Part shown: piece after piece, positions 42,101-43,019 of the stretch
Position numbering within the stretch: position 1 is the first letter of the stretch
Layout: each line of letters opens with the position of its first letter
Source of the DNA: Desulfobacterales bacterium
GTDB taxonomy: Bacteria > Desulfobacterota > Desulfobacteria > Desulfobacterales > JANQIE01
Length of the DNA: 43,019 nucleotides
NCBI GenBank assembly: GCA_028282295.1
Contig: JANQIE010000188.1
Location: 1-43,019, forward strand
Reading direction: 5' to 3'
Notes under the pieces: model-generated
What the model saw: the letters and a program-made list of their open reading frames with translations, nothing else
Databases searched by the model: none
Told to the model about the DNA's origin: nothing
Program-made: the position numbers and the translations under genes

Positions 42101-42875
42101 CCTTGATCACGAGGCCGCCGACATCAAAGCCCGCCACGCCGATAAACTTAAAACCCTGACGGAAGAAAACGCCAGACAGTTGACCGGTCAAACCGCCGAA
42201 GCCGTCAACACGGCACTGGCAAACGCCAACCGGCAGTTGGCCGGACTCCAGGAACGCCTCGGTGTTATTCGTGAAAAACGGGCGGAACAGGAACGGCTCC
42301 AGGCAAGCCAACAGACCAAGCAGGAAGACCTGCAAAAACAGCAGGCCGAATGCGCCCGCTGGGAAAAACTGCACGAACTGATCGGTTCCGCCGATGGGAA
42401 GAAATTCAGAAATTTCGCCCAGGGCCTCACCTTCGAGCAGGTGGTCGGCCACGCCAACCACCACCTGCGCACCATGAGCGACCGCTACCTGATTGTGCGC
42501 GCCGGCGCCAATCCCCTGGATCTGAATATCATCGACGACTACCAGGGCGGCGAAATCCGCTCCACGGACAATCTGTCCGGCGGCGAAAGTTTCATTGTCA
42601 GTCTGGCCCTGGCCCTGGGCCTGTCCCGCATGGCCGGGCGCAATGTAACGATCGATTCATTGTTTCTCGACGAAGGCTTCGGCACCCTGGACGAAGATGC
42701 CCTGGAAACCGCTCTGGAGACCTTGGCCGGGCTGCATCGTGACGGCAAACTCATCGGCGTCATTTCCCATGTACCCACCCTGAAAGCGCGCATCCCGGTT
42801 CAAATCACCATCGATGCCCTTGTCGCCGGCCGCAGCCGGATCAGCGGGCCGGGATGCTCGTCTCCCGGCGATTAA
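39195..42875 (+). CDS. sbcC: Exonuclease SbcC subunit
   Basis: ATPase and coiled-coil partner of SbcD (Rad50 homologue, SMC-like). N-terminal Walker A GPTGAGKT is at residues 37-44, and the Q-loop region LPQGDFAAFL near 153. Long heptad coils run both ways, with a zinc-hook CPLC at 600-603 at the middle. The C-terminal lobe has the ABC signature LSGGESF near 1126 and Walker B DSLFLDEGFGTLD near 1155. Length is 1226 residues, in the family's range. It is coupled to sbcD, and its stop overlaps the stop codon of a minus-strand gene by three bases. Confidence 0.96.
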   Translation: MRIEQIRFKNLNSLAGEWRIDLTHNQYTDAGIFAITGPTGAGKTTLLDALCLALYGQTPRLKTISQLDNEIMTRHTGECFAEVTFQTIKGRFRCHWSQHRARKKPDGKLQPPRHEIVDAHTDTVLTTRIKQVAAKIIAVTGLDFDRFTRSILLPQGDFAAFLAAQPDDRAPILEQITGTEIYSRISMAVHARNRAEHERLEVLRIELAGVKVLSKEELDALKSEQEDLRRQTKQTAAEIEALNRASAWRAGIDRLTRDIAALDRQQNELDKRIAAAAPELQRLAAAGKALPLEGPHARLAETRRLQQTELTDRQNTQKQLPAKQTQLTTLAKECTDADTALATARDNKEQSEKIIRQVREWDVQLRTLEDQRRKNTRELKTLTNTQTTVRKDLAANHTAQAETARQRDQVAGFLKQNAHDHALIASLEGIRHKITASATLQQKVQAVQQQQAHARQQIRTATAALQAETTALTTAQNAVAAAGKSITAAQDALASLLQARTPAQWREEVATLTRQTLRLEQALEKTAQLTDITRQQKVIGDKLTNTSEASAQIEQQLAAAGREKDLQQQAVDDKTDKLVLLRRVDDLSAQRERLRDGQPCPLCGAEEHPYARGNVPRPDEAEKDLAAARQNLTQTEQALTALNQQQSRLETETRQAAKDRTALAQQRTQTQTELINLLTEAGLAGTVNDHTETQVQAALKDSRKCLDTGRQTLHAADIKETALRTLHEKQNTARTDLSRREKQHQNAGHVLDAAQKEHDRLQREAGELEAECLDARNAAAAAVAPYGIDRPVPEEADQVLDDLTRRKAACEEQAAAQQQLEKQTTMLQHQAARLESKQAELDLQRDKLQKDLAQQTGRIDSLSAQRQQCFGHKDPDIEAHQVAQAVQAAEARRDEHRQTINRVQNELTILQNQIDTLTSKTNARATTLATLETQFRQQLSDAGFATEAAFQQARLSAEDLHRLKTGQHALDHEAADIKARHADKLKTLTEENARQLTGQTAEAVNTALANANRQLAGLQERLGVIREKRAEQERLQASQQTKQEDLQKQQAECARWEKLHELIGSADGKKFRNFAQGLTFEQVVGHANHHLRTMSDRYLIVRAGANPLDLNIIDDYQGGEIRSTDNLSGGESFIVSLALALGLSRMAGRNVTIDSLFLDEGFGTLDEDALETALETLAGLHRDGKLIGVISHVPTLKARIPVQITIDALVAGRSRISGPGCSSPGD

Positions 42876-43019
42876 TTAAATGGGTCATCGGCGCCATTAT
42901 CAATGGCGGCACGTATCTTGCCGCGCTGCTGGCTCCGGGCCCAGTTGTTGTACTCATTGAGCTTGCGGATCATGCCGTCCAGGTCGCCGCCGGCCGCTTC
43001 GTAGGCCCATTCGACCAGA
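42872..43019 (-). CDS. Unknown protein, C-terminus only (cut by window edge)
   Basis: The last 48 codons of a minus-strand gene are seen, ending GADDPFN at a TAA (42872-42874) that overlaps the sbcC stop codon. The visible part is helical and polar (WAYEAAGGDLDGMIRKLNEY, RSQQRGKIRAAI). I do not recognise the family. The start lies beyond the window. Confidence 0.6.
   Translation of the reverse strand, partial: LVEWAYEAAGGDLDGMIRKLNEYNNWARSQQRGKIRAAIDNGADDPFN

Noticed and set aside
1-43019. CRISPR array, prophage, integron or defence island
   Set aside because: No regularly spaced repeats, integrase, transposase, phage structural genes or restriction and toxin genes are seen; genes are mostly housekeeping and metabolic.

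Overview
The window looks like a chromosomal segment of a Desulfobacterota (deltaproteobacterial) anaerobe, probably near Desulfobacteraceae/Desulfosarcinaceae. This placement is inferred from gene content: a B12-dependent class II ribonucleotide reductase, propionyl-CoA synthetase, a sigma54 activator, DivIVA in a Gram-negative setting with PilT/PilU, and an FMN-binding glutamate-synthase-like protein under a GAF-ANTAR regulator. Most of it is housekeeping sequence. There is no phage, integrase, IS transposase or CRISPR array. The interest lies in the non-coding RNA and leader regions.

Layout. 1-3.4 kb: grpE-dnaK on the minus strand with a dnaK terminator. 3.6-3.9 kb: a signal recognition particle RNA of the LARGE (Alu-domain) type on the minus strand, divergent from tilS. 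3.9-11.7 kb, plus strand: tilS, ftsH, folP, ybbR (cdaR-like, without cdaA), coaX and an MscS channel. 11.8-16.2 kb, minus strand: pilT, pilU, a zinc-ribbon/pseudo-receiver protein and a tandem ribbon-helix-helix-like protein, plus divIVA. 16.5-19.9 kb: proC, ccdA, a periplasmic thioredoxin, a small membrane protein and a ChaN lipoprotein. 20.0-24.6 kb, minus strand: an alanine-use module with an ACT-PAS-AAA+ regulator, alanine dehydrogenase behind a sigma54 promoter with upstream palindromes, and a Na+/alanine symporter. 25.5-29.3 kb, minus strand: class II RNR and, upstream, a cobalamin riboswitch leading to a terminator and an unknown 86-residue protein. 29.6-31.5 kb: prpE. 31.6-34.8 kb, minus strand: an envelope-stress-like operon (CpxP-like lipoprotein, OmpR-type regulator, histidine kinase, ceramidase-like membrane hydrolase). 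35.1-37.8 kb, minus strand: a GAF-ANTAR protein and the glutamate-synthase-like gene it probably controls. 37.9-42.9 kb: sbcD-sbcC. The C-terminus of one more minus-strand gene lies at the right edge.

The most striking regulatory find is the leader between the ANTAR gene and the glutamate-synthase-like gene. Two tandem hairpins have six-base loops beginning AACG, which is the dual-hexaloop form of ANTAR RNA targets. They are followed by an intrinsic terminator whose loop carries a perfect 17-bp-arm palindrome. The same palindrome family recurs in the cobalamin riboswitch leader and in a compound form downstream of the RNR gene, so a short palindromic repeat family seems to settle beside transcription-attenuation structures.

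All calls come from reading the sequence. No database search or folding program was run. Family names rest on recognised motifs, and promoters and operators are candidates by consensus only.
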